Assembly (NCBI GenBank): GCA_947243845.1
Contig: CAMXIF010000004.1
Location: 1-64,000, forward strand
Reading direction: 5' to 3'
DNA length: 64,000 nt
DNA from: an uncultured bacterium
GTDB taxonomy: Bacteria > Bacillota > Clostridia > Lachnospirales > Lachnospiraceae
Shown here: piece by piece, positions 51,654 to 61,582 of the stretch
Numbering within the stretch: position 1 is the stretch's first letter
How the letters are laid out: every line of letters begins with the position of its first letter
Notes under the pieces: generated by a model
Databases searched by the model: none
What the model was told of the DNA's origin: nothing
What the model saw: the letters and a program-made list of their open reading frames with translations, nothing else
Made by a program: the position numbers and the translations under genes

Positions 51654-54416
51654 TCACTCCATCACAACTTCCGCCCTGCTGCCTGATGCCGGCTCCTTTG
51701 TGACCAGAATTTTCCTGCCGATTCGTTCTTTGAGTTCTCCTACGTGAGAGATAATACCTACCAGTCTGCTGCCCTCTGACAGGGAAAGTAATGCCTGTAT
51801 GGCCTGCTCCAGCGCACCCTCATCCAGGGAACCAAATCCCTCATCCACAAACATGGTGTCCAGAGAAATCCCGCCTGCACTGGACTGCACCTCATCCGCC
51901 AGTCCCAGCGCCAAAGACAACGATGCCAGAAACGCTTCCCCGCCGGAGAGTGTCTTCACACTGCGCACCGTCCCGTTATAGTGGTCTGTCACATCCAGTT
52001 CCAGCCCGCTCTGGCTTCTCTGGTTCTGCGCCCGATCTGCCCGTCTTAACTCATACTGCCCGCAGGACATGACCATAAATCTGGTATTGGCCCGCTGAAT
52101 AATCCGATCGAAGTATCTGGTCTGCACATACGTTTCCAGCATAACTTTATCTTTACCAGAGAGTGTGCCGTTCATGGTACTGGACAATTCTTTGACCATT
52201 GCCCATTGATGTTCCTTCTCCCGCAGAATGCCGCTCTTCTTCTCTATAGAAGTCTTGACATTTCTGTCCGTCTCATACCGGTGGGATATCTGTTCCCTGT
52301 CCTTTTGCCGCTGCTGTCTTTCCCGTTCCAGATTGCGCTGCCGCTCCTGCACTGTCTCCAGCTGTGTCACTTCTTCCTGCCCTGCAAGCTGAGCAGATAA
52401 CGTTTCCTTTCTCTGCAGGGCATTCTGGTATCTTTTCTCCTGGGCATCGTATGCCTCTTTCGCCTCTGTCAGTTCCCTATCATAAGCGGTCAGCTGTTTC
52501 CTGTGTCCTGCCGCCTGCACTTCTGCCTGTTTCTTCTCCGCATACGGAAGGGCCTCTGCCCTCTCCCGAATCCTCTCGTCAACAGCCTGCATCGCGGCGC
52601 GGCGTTCCACAATATTTTTTTCTGTTTCCCTGCAGGTTTCTTCCGCTGCCTGTAATATTCTTTCCAACTCAGGCGCTTCCTTTCGCAGGCTTTCCAGAGC
52701 CTTCTTTGTTTCCTGTAATTTCCCGACTGTCGTCCGCTGTCCGGCAATCTCTGCTTTTATGCGTTCCAGCTTCTCACCTGTCTTTTTCCGGGCAAATGCA
52801 AGAAAATCCTGTGCCTCTTCAACCCGCTCCTTCTCCAGTCCCTTTTCTATGGTATGCAGAATACCCTCCGCTGCTGCCCGTGCCTGACCGGCCTTCTCGC
52901 TTTCCCGCTGCCGTTTCTCATTTCCCTTCTCCCAGGCCGCCTTTGCCCGCTCCACCTTCCGCTGATCCGGTGCATCCTGCGTCATTCTGGCCGGCTGTGG
53001 ATGATTCGTAGAACCACAGACCGGACAGGGGCTCCCTTCCGACAATGTCTGTGCCAGTACTCCCGCCTGTTCATCCAGATAACGTCTCTGTATCTGCTCA
53101 TAGTCCGCTTTCAATTTGTCATATTCCAGACAGGCTTCCTGATAACAGTTCTGGGACTCCTGTAACTTCTCGTATAAATCAAACGCCTCCTGCACCTGCA
53201 TGGACAGTTCCCGTATTCCCTCTTCCTGCTGCTGCAATTGTACCAGCTTCTGCTCTGCGAGCACAGCCTGAGAAGAAATCTCCGGCAGAGATTCCAACTT
53301 CTCCTTGTCCAGTGCCTGCTTCTCCCGGATCTGTGCCGTCTCCGTTTTGCGCTTTGTCAGGTCTTCTTCCTTTTCCTGCAGGGCTTTTTGCGCCGAAGTC
53401 TGCTCTTTGCGCAGCCTCTCCAGTTCATCATATTCCGGCAGTCTCTCTTCCTCCCGCTTCACGGCATCCCGCAGATGTTCCATCTCTTCCTTCTTTCCCT
53501 CCAGTTCTTCCAGCCGCTCTTTTAACGGCGAAAGTCCTGGCAGGACACAGTTTATCTCCTCCTGCGCCCTCTCTAACTCTTCCCGCAGCTTTCTCTGGCT
53601 TTCCAGTCTGCCCATGATCTGATGACATTCTTCTATGGCCCGGTCAAAATCCGCAATTTCCCTGTTCAATTCCTCTGTCCTCTGTTCCTGCCAGCGGATG
53701 GTATCGGAGAGTACCCACAGCAGATCCTCCGTCATCAGAATCTCCTCCCGTTTTGGTTCTCTGTCCGGCTCCCACAGAATGTCTTCCCGGTATTGTGTAA
53801 TACTCTTGTTATAATCCTCGCATTGACTCTGCAGCCAGCCGGCATCCGCCTTTAATCTTTCCTGCAGATTCGCGTAGGCTTTTGTGTGAAAAATCTCCCG
53901 GAATATCTTGCTTCTCTCCTCCGTCTTTGCATAGAGCAGGCGCAGGAAATCACCCTGGGCAATCATCACAATCTGAGTGAACTGTTCCCTGTCAATTCCT
54001 AACAGTCCAACCACTGCCTCAGTCACCTCTTTGGTCTTCGTGACCACATGCCCGTCCGGATAAGTGAGCACCGCTTCCGGCCGGCTTACCGTCATCCCAC
54101 TGCCGCGCTTGGAAGGCCGCAAATATTCCGGCCTCCTCTCAATCTCATACTCCTCTCCCCGGAATAGAAACCGCAGACGGACATAAGTAGCCTCCTCGTC
54201 CTTCGCATATTTAGAACGGAACATGCCCGCTTCCCTGACACCGCCGCTGGCTTCTCCATAAAGGGCAAACACAATAGCATCAAACAGGTAAGTCTTACCC
54301 GCCCCGGTATCCCCGGTAATCAGATAAAGCCCCTGCCCGCCCAATCTTTCAAAGGGAATCTGGGTCACTCCCGCATAGGGACCAAACGCTGACAGCGTCA
54401 TGTAAAGCGGTCTCAT
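51654..54416 (-). CDS. sbcC: Exonuclease subunit SbcC (Rad50-like ATPase)
   Basis: 920 residues from the ATG at 54416 (GGAGG upstream, ATGA overlap with sbcD). Walker A TGDTGAGKTYLFDAIVFALY, long coiled coil with the zinc hook SPCPVCGSTNHP near residue 480, and the C-terminal signature TLSGGEAFLASLSLALGL and FVDEGFGSLDEGAL. With SbcD it cuts hairpins and blocked DNA ends. Confidence 0.97.
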   Translation of the reverse strand: MRPLYMTLSAFGPYAGVTQIPFERLGGQGLYLITGDTGAGKTYLFDAIVFALYGEASGGVREAGMFRSKYAKDEEATYVRLRFLFRGEEYEIERRPEYLRPSKRGSGMTVSRPEAVLTYPDGHVVTKTKEVTEAVVGLLGIDREQFTQIVMIAQGDFLRLLYAKTEERSKIFREIFHTKAYANLQERLKADAGWLQSQCEDYNKSITQYREDILWEPDREPKREEILMTEDLLWVLSDTIRWQEQRTEELNREIADFDRAIEECHQIMGRLESQRKLREELERAQEEINCVLPGLSPLKERLEELEGKKEEMEHLRDAVKREEERLPEYDELERLRKEQTSAQKALQEKEEDLTKRKTETAQIREKQALDKEKLESLPEISSQAVLAEQKLVQLQQQEEGIRELSMQVQEAFDLYEKLQESQNCYQEACLEYDKLKADYEQIQRRYLDEQAGVLAQTLSEGSPCPVCGSTNHPQPARMTQDAPDQRKVERAKAAWEKGNEKRQRESEKAGQARAAAEGILHTIEKGLEKERVEEAQDFLAFARKKTGEKLERIKAEIAGQRTTVGKLQETKKALESLRKEAPELERILQAAEETCRETEKNIVERRAAMQAVDERIRERAEALPYAEKKQAEVQAAGHRKQLTAYDRELTEAKEAYDAQEKRYQNALQRKETLSAQLAGQEEVTQLETVQERQRNLERERQQRQKDREQISHRYETDRNVKTSIEKKSGILREKEHQWAMVKELSSTMNGTLSGKDKVMLETYVQTRYFDRIIQRANTRFMVMSCGQYELRRADRAQNQRSQSGLELDVTDHYNGTVRSVKTLSGGEAFLASLSLALGLADEVQSSAGGISLDTMFVDEGFGSLDEGALEQAIQALLSLSEGSRLVGIISHVGELKERIGRKILVTKEPASGSRAEVVME

Positions 54417-55555
54417 ATCTTTTCCTCCCACACCTGCCCAATCAGTCTCTCCAGATAGGCTTTCTGTTCTTCCTCCATGGGCTTGTTATTCTGCTTCATA
54501 AAAAACTCTGCCGCCAGTTCCGCCGGCCCTTTTTCCTGTACTGCCGTCACCGTCTGCATCATCTGTCCATTTTCTGTTCTCGCATTATCATATTCCAGAC
54601 GCATGAGATTGGGATAAATCGCCCGCAGTTTTCCCACCGCATCAAAGATATCCTCCTCGTCTGTGAGAATGATCCGCATATAATCCGCCGTATCCGTATT
54701 CTCATAGTTCGACCGCTTCGTAATCTCCTCATAACTGCCCCGAATCTGCCGCATCTCATGAAGCGGACTTACCGGGAACATTTGTACCTCGATTTCGCCC
54801 TTTTTCCCCAGTTCGACTAATGTGATACTCTTATGATGCTGTAGCTCTGAAAAGGAATATTTTAAAAGTGTTCCCGCATAACGAACCGTCCTGCGTCCCA
54901 CCTGCTGCGGTCCGTGCAGATGGCCAAGCGCCACATAATCAAATCCTTCAAAGCAGGAGACATCAATCTGGTCGATTCCGCCTACAGACCGTTCCTCCGA
55001 ATCACAAACCGATGCCCCCGCCACAAACTGATGCGCCACCAGAATATTGCGGTGTTCCTGTTCAATGTGCGTTTTTTGCAGTACGAAGGATACTGCTTCC
55101 TGATAGGTCTCTATCTTTTGCGCCTCCTCTTTCCATACTGCCCGCACCTGAGCCGGTTTGATAAAAGGCAGCAGATAGATATCCACCGGACCATACGCAT
55201 CCTCCACGCACACCTTCTGTACTGCGCCGGCATACTCTCCCGCCACATAGACGCCGCTCTTCTCCAACAGGTGCGCGCCAAAAGAGAGCCTTTGCACTGA
55301 ATCATGGTTTCCGCTGATCAGGTATACCGGAATATGATGTCGTGCCAATTGGGTCAAAAAGTCATCCAGGAGTGATACGGCTTCCACAGAGGGCACTGTC
55401 TTATCAAAGACATCTCCCGCCACAAGAACACCGTCCACTCCCTTCGTACAGGCCAAAGTCACTACCTGTTCCAGAATATGTTCCTGATCTTTTAACATGG
55501 AAAATTCATTGACTCTTTTTCCAAGATGCAGATCCGCCAGATGGAGCAGTCTCAT
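54413..55555 (-). CDS. sbcD: Exonuclease subunit SbcD (Mre11-like nuclease)
   Basis: 380 residues. Metallophosphoesterase motifs LLHLADLHLGKRVNEF, VLVAGDVFDK, YLISGNHDSVQRL, ILVAHQFVAG and VALGHLHGPQQV supply the dimetal site. C-terminal capping region binds SbcC. Overlaps sbcC by 4 bp. Confidence 0.97.
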   Translation of the reverse strand: MRLLHLADLHLGKRVNEFSMLKDQEHILEQVVTLACTKGVDGVLVAGDVFDKTVPSVEAVSLLDDFLTQLARHHIPVYLISGNHDSVQRLSFGAHLLEKSGVYVAGEYAGAVQKVCVEDAYGPVDIYLLPFIKPAQVRAVWKEEAQKIETYQEAVSFVLQKTHIEQEHRNILVAHQFVAGASVCDSEERSVGGIDQIDVSCFEGFDYVALGHLHGPQQVGRRTVRYAGTLLKYSFSELQHHKSITLVELGKKGEIEVQMFPVSPLHEMRQIRGSYEEITKRSNYENTDTADYMRIILTDEEDIFDAVGKLRAIYPNLMRLEYDNARTENGQMMQTVTAVQEKGPAELAAEFFMKQNNKPMEEEQKAYLERLIGQVWEEKI

Positions 55556-55578
55556 ACGCTTCCATACCTTTCCTTAGA

Positions 55579-55618
55579 GAAAAACTGCCGATGCAGAGGT
55601 TAGCCCTGCAATGGCAGT
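55579..55618 (-). terminator. Terminator of the HPr-like gene
   Basis: On the minus strand ACTGCC (55613-55618) pairs with GGCAGT (55584-55589), extended by inner TGCAG/CTGCA, followed by TTTTCTC. Lies between the HPr-like stop and the sbcD start. Confidence 0.75.
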
Positions 55619-55654
55619 CTCATGATCATTGTTCCTTATATACAGATACGCTTC

Positions 55655-55888
55655 CTATGCCAGATAGGGCGCAATCGCAGCTTCCACTTCAGCAATCTTT
55701 GCGTTCGTCTCCAAAACCCTGAACTCCACCTTCTTGGACAGATCCATGGAAAAAATACCCATGATCGACTTCGCATCAATCACATATCTGCCGGAAGCCA
55801 GATCAAAATATCCGTCAAATCCTTCAATTGCCGCTACGAATCCTTTTACCCTGTCAATAGAATTTAAATCAAGCACATAACTTTTCAT
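55655..55888 (-). CDS. HPr-like protein lacking the phosphorylatable histidine
   Basis: 77 residues. The HPr Ser region is well kept (AKSIMGIFSMDLSKKVEF, with the Ser at residue 41), but the HPr active-site segment GIHARP is replaced by SIDRVK, with Asp12 at the His15 place. It cannot take part in normal PTS phosphotransfer; the Ser could still be a target of HPr kinase. Follows the DUF6056-like membrane protein by 1 bp, so it is likely cotranscribed with it. Not a Crh: Crh keeps a Gln at that site. Confidence 0.8.
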   Translation of the reverse strand: MKSYVLDLNSIDRVKGFVAAIEGFDGYFDLASGRYVIDAKSIMGIFSMDLSKKVEFRVLETNAKIAEVEAAIAPYLA

Positions 55889-55889
55889 T

Positions 55890-57416
55890 TTAGTCTCCCT
55901 CTATAACCGTTACAGAATCAATCCCATAATATCTGCATACTCCCTGATTCTTCCAATTCCTTGGATCTTCCTCTATATCGTCAAAGTACAATAACTCCGG
56001 ACGTGCCGGGAGTGCATCAACCTCCACATTCTTTTCCCCGCTGTTATAAATCTCTATCCTGGCCTTTAAGGTGTCTCCATATGCCTTTGCATCGCCGTTT
56101 ATTATATCTTGCATCGCTGAAGCAGTCGCAAAATACTGCGGCTCCGGTACGGCTATGATCAGGGATGCCGCTGTAAAAAACACCAGTCCGCCAAGCAGCC
56201 ATCCTGCTTCATTCCTAGTAAAGCCAGTCATTTCTGTGTCCGCCTTCTCTTCTTGCCGGCTATGCTCCAGTCTTTTCCTGGCCCATCCTGTCACATATCC
56301 CACACAGAGCGTCAACACCAGAATGAACATCGCAAAGGTAAGTGCCTGCAGTCTCATGGCCGCAATATTTCCCACGGCAAAAAGAGCGGGCGTCAACATG
56401 GCTGACACAACACAGTATCCAAAGGCAACAATGATAAATGGATATCGGAAGGCAAATGCGGTCTTTCGTGCCATATGCCAGAAGAGCGGAATCAACAGGA
56501 TTACCATCAGGATGATCGGCCATCTCAGCCACTGATCCAAACAGAGGAGCAATCCATAATAAAGAGAAACGAACACTGCCTTGATGGGATTCATTCCCTC
56601 TATGCTATCTGCCCTCACCCAGTTGCCAGGAGCCGCCACATTGAGAAGAAATCCCAGGAAAAACAAACCGATCGGTAGGGTCAGCGCCCGATATTCCTTC
56701 CATTTTTTCTGGTAAGTGATACATCCAATCACTGTCAATAGAATAATTGCCACATTCAATGCGGTAAGCTGGTTCCCACCGCCTGTAAAAAAGCCCAGCA
56801 GGGATGCCCCTATAAGCTTAGCCGTGCGCTTTCTGCCTTTATCATAAACAATCGCAATTAACAGACCATAAAAGAACAATGACATGCCATGTAAAAACAT
56901 ATAATTAGCGGCGCCGCTATACCAGTAAAACGCCTCTACTCTTCCCACCATGCACTGAACCGTTATAAACAGCATTACCATGCTCACACAATGACTCACA
57001 TATTTATCTGCCTGAAAGATTTTAACAAAAATATTATATAACAGATATATCGTAGACAAGCTTAACATAGCAAGCATAATCCAGGCCGTAATCACATACA
57101 TCCGCTCTCCAAAAACATTGGGCGGTATGGCCATCAGAAAGTTGGACGTGAAATATCCCATCCAGTGGACCCAGTCATCTACAGCCTTTGCAATTCCCAC
57201 CCCGATCACTTTAAAAAGATTATGACTGTCTATCCATGCCTGTCTGCAGTTATTGCCAATCGTATAATCATCCGCACTGGGATAATTGTACCAGCTGATC
57301 CACAAAAGCGGAATCAGGCTCACTATATAAACAATCGTCAGTAAAACCGATACTCTTTTGGGCGTAACCCATTGCTGTAATCTTTCATATCCTCTTTCCA
57401 ATAAACCCTTTTTCAT
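55890..57416 (-). CDS. Polytopic membrane protein, DUF6056-like (possible glycosyltransferase)
   Basis: 508 residues with about 11-12 membrane helices. The first helix (~20-40) is followed by an external SWYNYPSADDYTIGNN containing the Asp pair often seen in GT-C type and GtrII-like glycosyltransferases. The C-terminal ~100 residues are an external domain (ATASAMQDIINGDAKAYGDT). It precedes the HPr-like gene and follows a polysaccharide-type gene set, so a role in surface glycan is likely but unproven. Confidence 0.7.
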   Translation of the reverse strand: MKKGLLERGYERLQQWVTPKRVSVLLTIVYIVSLIPLLWISWYNYPSADDYTIGNNCRQAWIDSHNLFKVIGVGIAKAVDDWVHWMGYFTSNFLMAIPPNVFGERMYVITAWIMLAMLSLSTIYLLYNIFVKIFQADKYVSHCVSMVMLFITVQCMVGRVEAFYWYSGAANYMFLHGMSLFFYGLLIAIVYDKGRKRTAKLIGASLLGFFTGGGNQLTALNVAIILLTVIGCITYQKKWKEYRALTLPIGLFFLGFLLNVAAPGNWVRADSIEGMNPIKAVFVSLYYGLLLCLDQWLRWPIILMVILLIPLFWHMARKTAFAFRYPFIIVAFGYCVVSAMLTPALFAVGNIAAMRLQALTFAMFILVLTLCVGYVTGWARKRLEHSRQEEKADTEMTGFTRNEAGWLLGGLVFFTAASLIIAVPEPQYFATASAMQDIINGDAKAYGDTLKARIEIYNSGEKNVEVDALPARPELLYFDDIEEDPRNWKNQGVCRYYGIDSVTVIEGD

Positions 57417-57480
57417 CTATGCTTCCCCTGTATCTTCTTATCAAACCCGACTTTCTTAACCCCTTCACAAATCATTAAAC

Positions 57481-57509
57481 ATGGTAGCATGATACAAAAT
57501 GTTAGTCAA
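57481..57509 (-). promoter_or_regulatory. Promoter of the DUF6056-like/HPr-like pair
   Basis: On the minus strand TTGACT (57504-57509) and TACCAT (57481-57486), spacer 17, about 65 bp before the membrane-protein start. It places this pair in a transcript separate from degT. Confidence 0.5.
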
Positions 57510-57543
57510 GAAACGGCTGTCGGGTATAACCAAATGCATGCCG

Positions 57544-58644
57544 TCAAGTATAACTGTATGCATTACATGCCTGAATCACCATCTCCGTCTCTTCCTCTGT
57601 CATCTCCGGGAACAGCGGAAGTGTGACGCAGTGCGCTGCCAGATACTCTGCGTTCGGACAGTCTCCCGCATGGTATCCCAATCCTTCGTATGCCTTCTGC
57701 AAATGACAGGGAACCGGATAATGCTTGTTACATTCTATCCCTTTCGCTTCCATATAGGCAATAAAATCATCCGGGTTCTTAGTAGTGATAACAAACAGAT
57801 GAAATACCGGATCCGTGTTCTCCGGGTGTGCCTGCATGGTCAACAACGGATTCTGGATTTGGGAAAGATATCTCCTGCCTATCTGCCTGCGTCTTGCAGT
57901 CCACCCCGGCAGATACTTTAAGCCAACGCTCAGCACCGCACCCTGTATTCCTTCCAGCCGATAATTATAGCCAATGACATCATGATAGTATCTGACCTGG
58001 CAGCCCTGATTTTTGATGGTTGTTATCTTATCATAATACGCCTTATTATGACAGGTAACACTGCCTCCTTCCCCGAAGGCATACAGATTTTTGCCCGGAT
58101 AAAAACTAAAACACCCAAGTTCCCCAAGGCTGCCCACCAGCCTGCCCTCATAAGTGGCCCCATGTGCCTGCGCACAGTCCTCCACCACATACAGTCCATG
58201 TTGATCGGCAATGTTCTTTACCCGATTAAATTCAAACGGTTGGCCATATAAATGCACGCCGATAATCGCCTTCGTCCGAACCGTGATTTTCTCCTCGATT
58301 TTATCCGGATCGATTTCCCAGGTATCCTCCGTGCAGTCAACAAACACCGGAACCGCCCCTGTATAAGTGACACCCCAAGCGGTGGCAATATAGGTATTGG
58401 CCGGAACGATTACCTCGTCTCCCGCTCCAATGCCCAGCGCCATCATGGCACAGTGAAGCGCAGTCGTCCCGTTGTTCACCCCCGCCGCATACGGTACCTG
58501 ACAATACCTGGCAAATTCCAGATCGAACTGATCTGCAAATCTGCCTCCGGAAAAAGCAGTCTCCTCACATACCGCCTGGATTGCCGCCAGGTATTCTTCT
58601 TTATGCCTTTGATAATCCCTTCTCAGATCGATTCTTTTGAGCAT
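57544..58644 (-). CDS. DegT/DnrJ/EryC1/StrS family sugar aminotransferase
   Basis: 366 residues. Pyridoxal-phosphate Lys lies in FSFYPGKNLYAFGEGG; other family segments are AAGVNNGTTALHCAMMALGI, DEVIVPANTYIATAWG and VEDCAQAHGATYEG. Transfers an amino group to a nucleotide-linked keto sugar, giving amino sugars for surface polysaccharide or glycoproteins. Lies 1 bp after a GT2 gene. Confidence 0.93.
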   Translation of the reverse strand: MLKRIDLRRDYQRHKEEYLAAIQAVCEETAFSGGRFADQFDLEFARYCQVPYAAGVNNGTTALHCAMMALGIGAGDEVIVPANTYIATAWGVTYTGAVPVFVDCTEDTWEIDPDKIEEKITVRTKAIIGVHLYGQPFEFNRVKNIADQHGLYVVEDCAQAHGATYEGRLVGSLGELGCFSFYPGKNLYAFGEGGSVTCHNKAYYDKITTIKNQGCQVRYYHDVIGYNYRLEGIQGAVLSVGLKYLPGWTARRRQIGRRYLSQIQNPLLTMQAHPENTDPVFHLFVITTKNPDDFIAYMEAKGIECNKHYPVPCHLQKAYEGLGYHAGDCPNAEYLAAHCVTLPLFPEMTEEETEMVIQACNAYSYT

Positions 58645-58645
58645 C

Positions 58646-59392
58646 TTACCCTCTCTTTTCTTCCCGCTTAAACTCCCGGTACAGTCTGCAGATCTGTACG
58701 AGATAGTTCCGGATTGTCTTCCATAATTTTACGGTGGTATTATAATCCTCCTGCCACTCTACCGGCATATCATAAATCACCACGCCCATACGCTCGGCCC
58801 GCAGCAAAAACTCAATCGTATAGAACCAGCCATTCTCATCCCCACAGGCTTCTACCAGTCTCTCCGCCGTCTCCTTACGAACAAAGGTAAAGCCGCAGAC
58901 CGCATCGGTGGCCTTCATCTTTAAAACTGTTTTGAGCAAAAACACTAGGCCTTTGGAAGTAATCTTTCGGTACCATTTTCTTCCCCTGGTATCCGACTCC
59001 CTGGCAAATCTGCTTCCGTTCACATAGGCAAGTTCCGGCCTTTCCTGAAACAGGGCAATGGTTCGTCCCAGGTACTTAATGTCCGTAGACAAATCGATAT
59101 CCATATACCCTACGATAGCGCTCTCATTCAATTCTATCCCTTTGCGAAAGGCAACGCCTACGCCCCGCTCCCCGACTCTCACATAAGACACCTCCGGATA
59201 TCTCTGCGCGAGCGCTCTGCCGATCTCTGGCGTTTCATCCTCCGATCCATTATCCAATATGGTAATACAATAGGGGATTTTTACATTTTCCCGCATATAT
59301 GCAATTGTCTGCTCAATTCCCTTCTGCAGTCTCAGTCTCTCGTTTAAAACCGGAAACAGAATATGAATCCCCGTTCTTCTCTCATCACTCAT
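58646..59392 (-). CDS. Family 2 glycosyltransferase (DPM1-like)
   Basis: 248 residues, soluble GT-A fold: ILFPVLNERLRLQKGIEQTI, ITILDNGSEDETPEIGRAL, GVGVAFRKGIELNES and YMDIDLSTDIKYL with the DxD-type metal motif. Resembles dolichyl/undecaprenyl-phosphate sugar synthases. Overlaps the next GT2 gene by 4 bp. Confidence 0.9.
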   Translation of the reverse strand: MSDERRTGIHILFPVLNERLRLQKGIEQTIAYMRENVKIPYCITILDNGSEDETPEIGRALAQRYPEVSYVRVGERGVGVAFRKGIELNESAIVGYMDIDLSTDIKYLGRTIALFQERPELAYVNGSRFARESDTRGRKWYRKITSKGLVFLLKTVLKMKATDAVCGFTFVRKETAERLVEACGDENGWFYTIEFLLRAERMGVVIYDMPVEWQEDYNTTVKLWKTIRNYLVQICRLYREFKREEKRG

Positions 59393-60339
59393 TCATTGAC
59401 CACCTTTTCAACATCCGCCACCATATATCTCTGCTGTCTGAAAATCAGGTTCAGCATCACGGAAAGATATTTTAATATAATGGTGAGAAGTGTAAACACA
59501 CCAAAAAATCCCAGCGCAAGAAATCCTACCGTAGACAGCCATCCCTCCACCGGCTTCCTACTGTTAAACATATCTAGGACAATATAAATCCCCATTCCTA
59601 CCGTCAGCCCAAGAAACAACGCAGATATGACTGCAGACACCCTCTCAAGAACATTGGTAAAATAAATAAAGGAATCCACAGCCAGCGCCGTACGCTCAGG
59701 CGAAACTCCTTTATTCTTTTTCCGCACCATAAGGTTCCTGCTCTCATAGAGCACCGTATCCATCCGCAGCCCGCAATTGGCATATACCGCTTTTCGATAG
59801 GGTATATACTGTCCCATGGATTTGATCCTGTTTATCGCTCTTCTGGATACAATCCGAAAAGTTTCTGGGCCAATTTTACCATTTCCTCTGCTTGTCTTAT
59901 TATAAAGAGCATAGAATATTTTGGATGTAAACCGCATCTTTCCCTTACTGCTTGCCGCTACGATATCATTGCCCGCAAGCATCCTGTCGTAAACTTCCCT
60001 GATTATCCGGGTGTCATAATCCACATAAATATTGTCAAACTCATAGACAAAATCTCCGATTGCAATATCCCGCCCACAATTCATGGAACTTTCCAGTCCC
60101 TGAAAAAAACTCATATGGACGATGGAAACGATTGCCTTAACTTTATGTTCCTCCACATACTTCTTCAGGACATCAATCGTATCATCCTGACAGGCATCAT
60201 CTACGCATACAATCTCAAACTGCTCAAAATTCTCCTCACAGGCCGGAATCACCATATCCAGAAAACTTCGCAGATACTCCTGCACATCATGCAGATAAAT
60301 GACTACTGATATAAACTTTTTTTCTCTTATATTATCCAT
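59389..60339 (-). CDS. Membrane-linked family 2 glycosyltransferase
   Basis: 316 residues from the ATG at 60339. GT-A domain with FISVVIYLHDVQEYLRSFLD, FEIVCVDDACQDDTIDVLKK and FVYEFDNIYVDYDTR, then two membrane helices near 225-250 and 265-290 and a short tail. The pattern fits undecaprenyl-phosphate sugar transferases such as GtrB. The DxD-like motif is EFDN rather than DxD, which is unusual. Confidence 0.87.
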   Translation of the reverse strand: MDNIREKKFISVVIYLHDVQEYLRSFLDMVIPACEENFEQFEIVCVDDACQDDTIDVLKKYVEEHKVKAIVSIVHMSFFQGLESSMNCGRDIAIGDFVYEFDNIYVDYDTRIIREVYDRMLAGNDIVAASSKGKMRFTSKIFYALYNKTSRGNGKIGPETFRIVSRRAINRIKSMGQYIPYRKAVYANCGLRMDTVLYESRNLMVRKKNKGVSPERTALAVDSFIYFTNVLERVSAVISALFLGLTVGMGIYIVLDMFNSRKPVEGWLSTVGFLALGFFGVFTLLTIILKYLSVMLNLIFRQQRYMVADVEKVVNE

Positions 60340-60381
60340 TTTCATCCCCACTCTGCACACAATTTTGACAGACTATTCTTT

Positions 60382-61527
60382 CTATCCCACAAGAAATGCA
60401 TCCAGATCATACACCGTATTGATCTTGCCTGATAAAACACTGATAAACGTTGGATGATCACTCATAACCGCAATGGCAGTCGGTCTGGAATCATCCACTT
60501 CTGAACTTTTTAAAATCGGTTTCATGGAGTATAGCGATTTCTCATAAGTATAGGCATACTCCGGCCTCAAATATTTATCCGCCAGATGTGACATATACGG
60601 CCATGCAGAATCCGGCTTGTGCACACATTCGTTGCAGTTGCCAAGCTGCCCCGGTGAACACATTCCCTCATCCCCGTCATAACCGCGCTGGCAGTGAAAT
60701 ACCGGCTTTTCCTCATAACTTGTCATGTGTGGCGTAAACGTAACGGAAGTAAGAGAATGCAGTCCTGTTTTCCCAAAGGGCATGATGGAGAAAAACGGAC
60801 CATCCATTACCGTTATGCCCACTTTCTGTAACTGTGGAGACGGCCGGCACAAGATGATCTCACAGAGTTCATATTTAATGGCAAACATGCTTTTGGGAAT
60901 ACCCTCCACCCGATCGATCACCTGATTTACGGAAGCATAAGAAGCGTTTAATACAAAAGGCGCCTCATATTCCTCTCCCGTCTGCGTTACCACCAAAAAC
61001 CGTCCGCCTTGCTTTATAATCCTGTCTATACGCACACCAAACTGCAAAGTCACATGGCTGTCCGTCTCCAACCGCTCCAGAAAATACTTCCCAAGTATCG
61101 CCGCATCATAAGTGTACTCTTCTGTCAAAAATGCCCCATCGCACATTCCATCAGCAAAATACCGTGATACTGGCACTTCTTCACACCTGATGCCCGCCTC
61201 TTTGCAGAATGTCTGAAACTGTCCGGCATTGGTCCAGGAAAACTTGTCCGATGTGGCATACACCTGCTCAAAAGTATCATAAATACAAAAGGAAAAATCC
61301 TCCACAAACCGCCGGAAATACCCTGCCGACTTCAAGGCTGTGGTCAGACTTCTGGGATAATGATATCCCATATGCACTCTGGCCTGATTCACGTAAGTGG
61401 CTCTCTGAAAGGGCGCCCTGTCATACTCTAACACAAGCACTCTCTGTCCTCTCTGCGCGCAGAAATCGGCTGCATACATTCCATAAAGTCCTGCCCCGAT
61501 AATAATCTTATCATATTGTCGTTTCAT
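60382..61527 (-). CDS. FAD-dependent oxidoreductase (DAO-type) with Cys-rich insert
   Basis: 381 residues. FAD Rossmann motif KIIIGAGLYGMYAADFCAQR and a DAO-type core (APFVLNASYASVNQVI). Near residues 280-300 there is a Cys cluster, CSPGQLGNCNECVH, not typical of amino-acid oxidases. Starts the operon with the GT2 genes and degT. Could oxidise a sugar or lipid carrier intermediate; substrate unknown. Confidence 0.8.
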   Translation of the reverse strand: MKRQYDKIIIGAGLYGMYAADFCAQRGQRVLVLEYDRAPFQRATYVNQARVHMGYHYPRSLTTALKSAGYFRRFVEDFSFCIYDTFEQVYATSDKFSWTNAGQFQTFCKEAGIRCEEVPVSRYFADGMCDGAFLTEEYTYDAAILGKYFLERLETDSHVTLQFGVRIDRIIKQGGRFLVVTQTGEEYEAPFVLNASYASVNQVIDRVEGIPKSMFAIKYELCEIILCRPSPQLQKVGITVMDGPFFSIMPFGKTGLHSLTSVTFTPHMTSYEEKPVFHCQRGYDGDEGMCSPGQLGNCNECVHKPDSAWPYMSHLADKYLRPEYAYTYEKSLYSMKPILKSSEVDDSRPTAIAVMSDHPTFISVLSGKINTVYDLDAFLVG

Positions 61528-61582
61528 TCTGTTCGGTCTCTCCGATTTTCATTCTGCAGATTCTGCAATCTTATTAACATGA

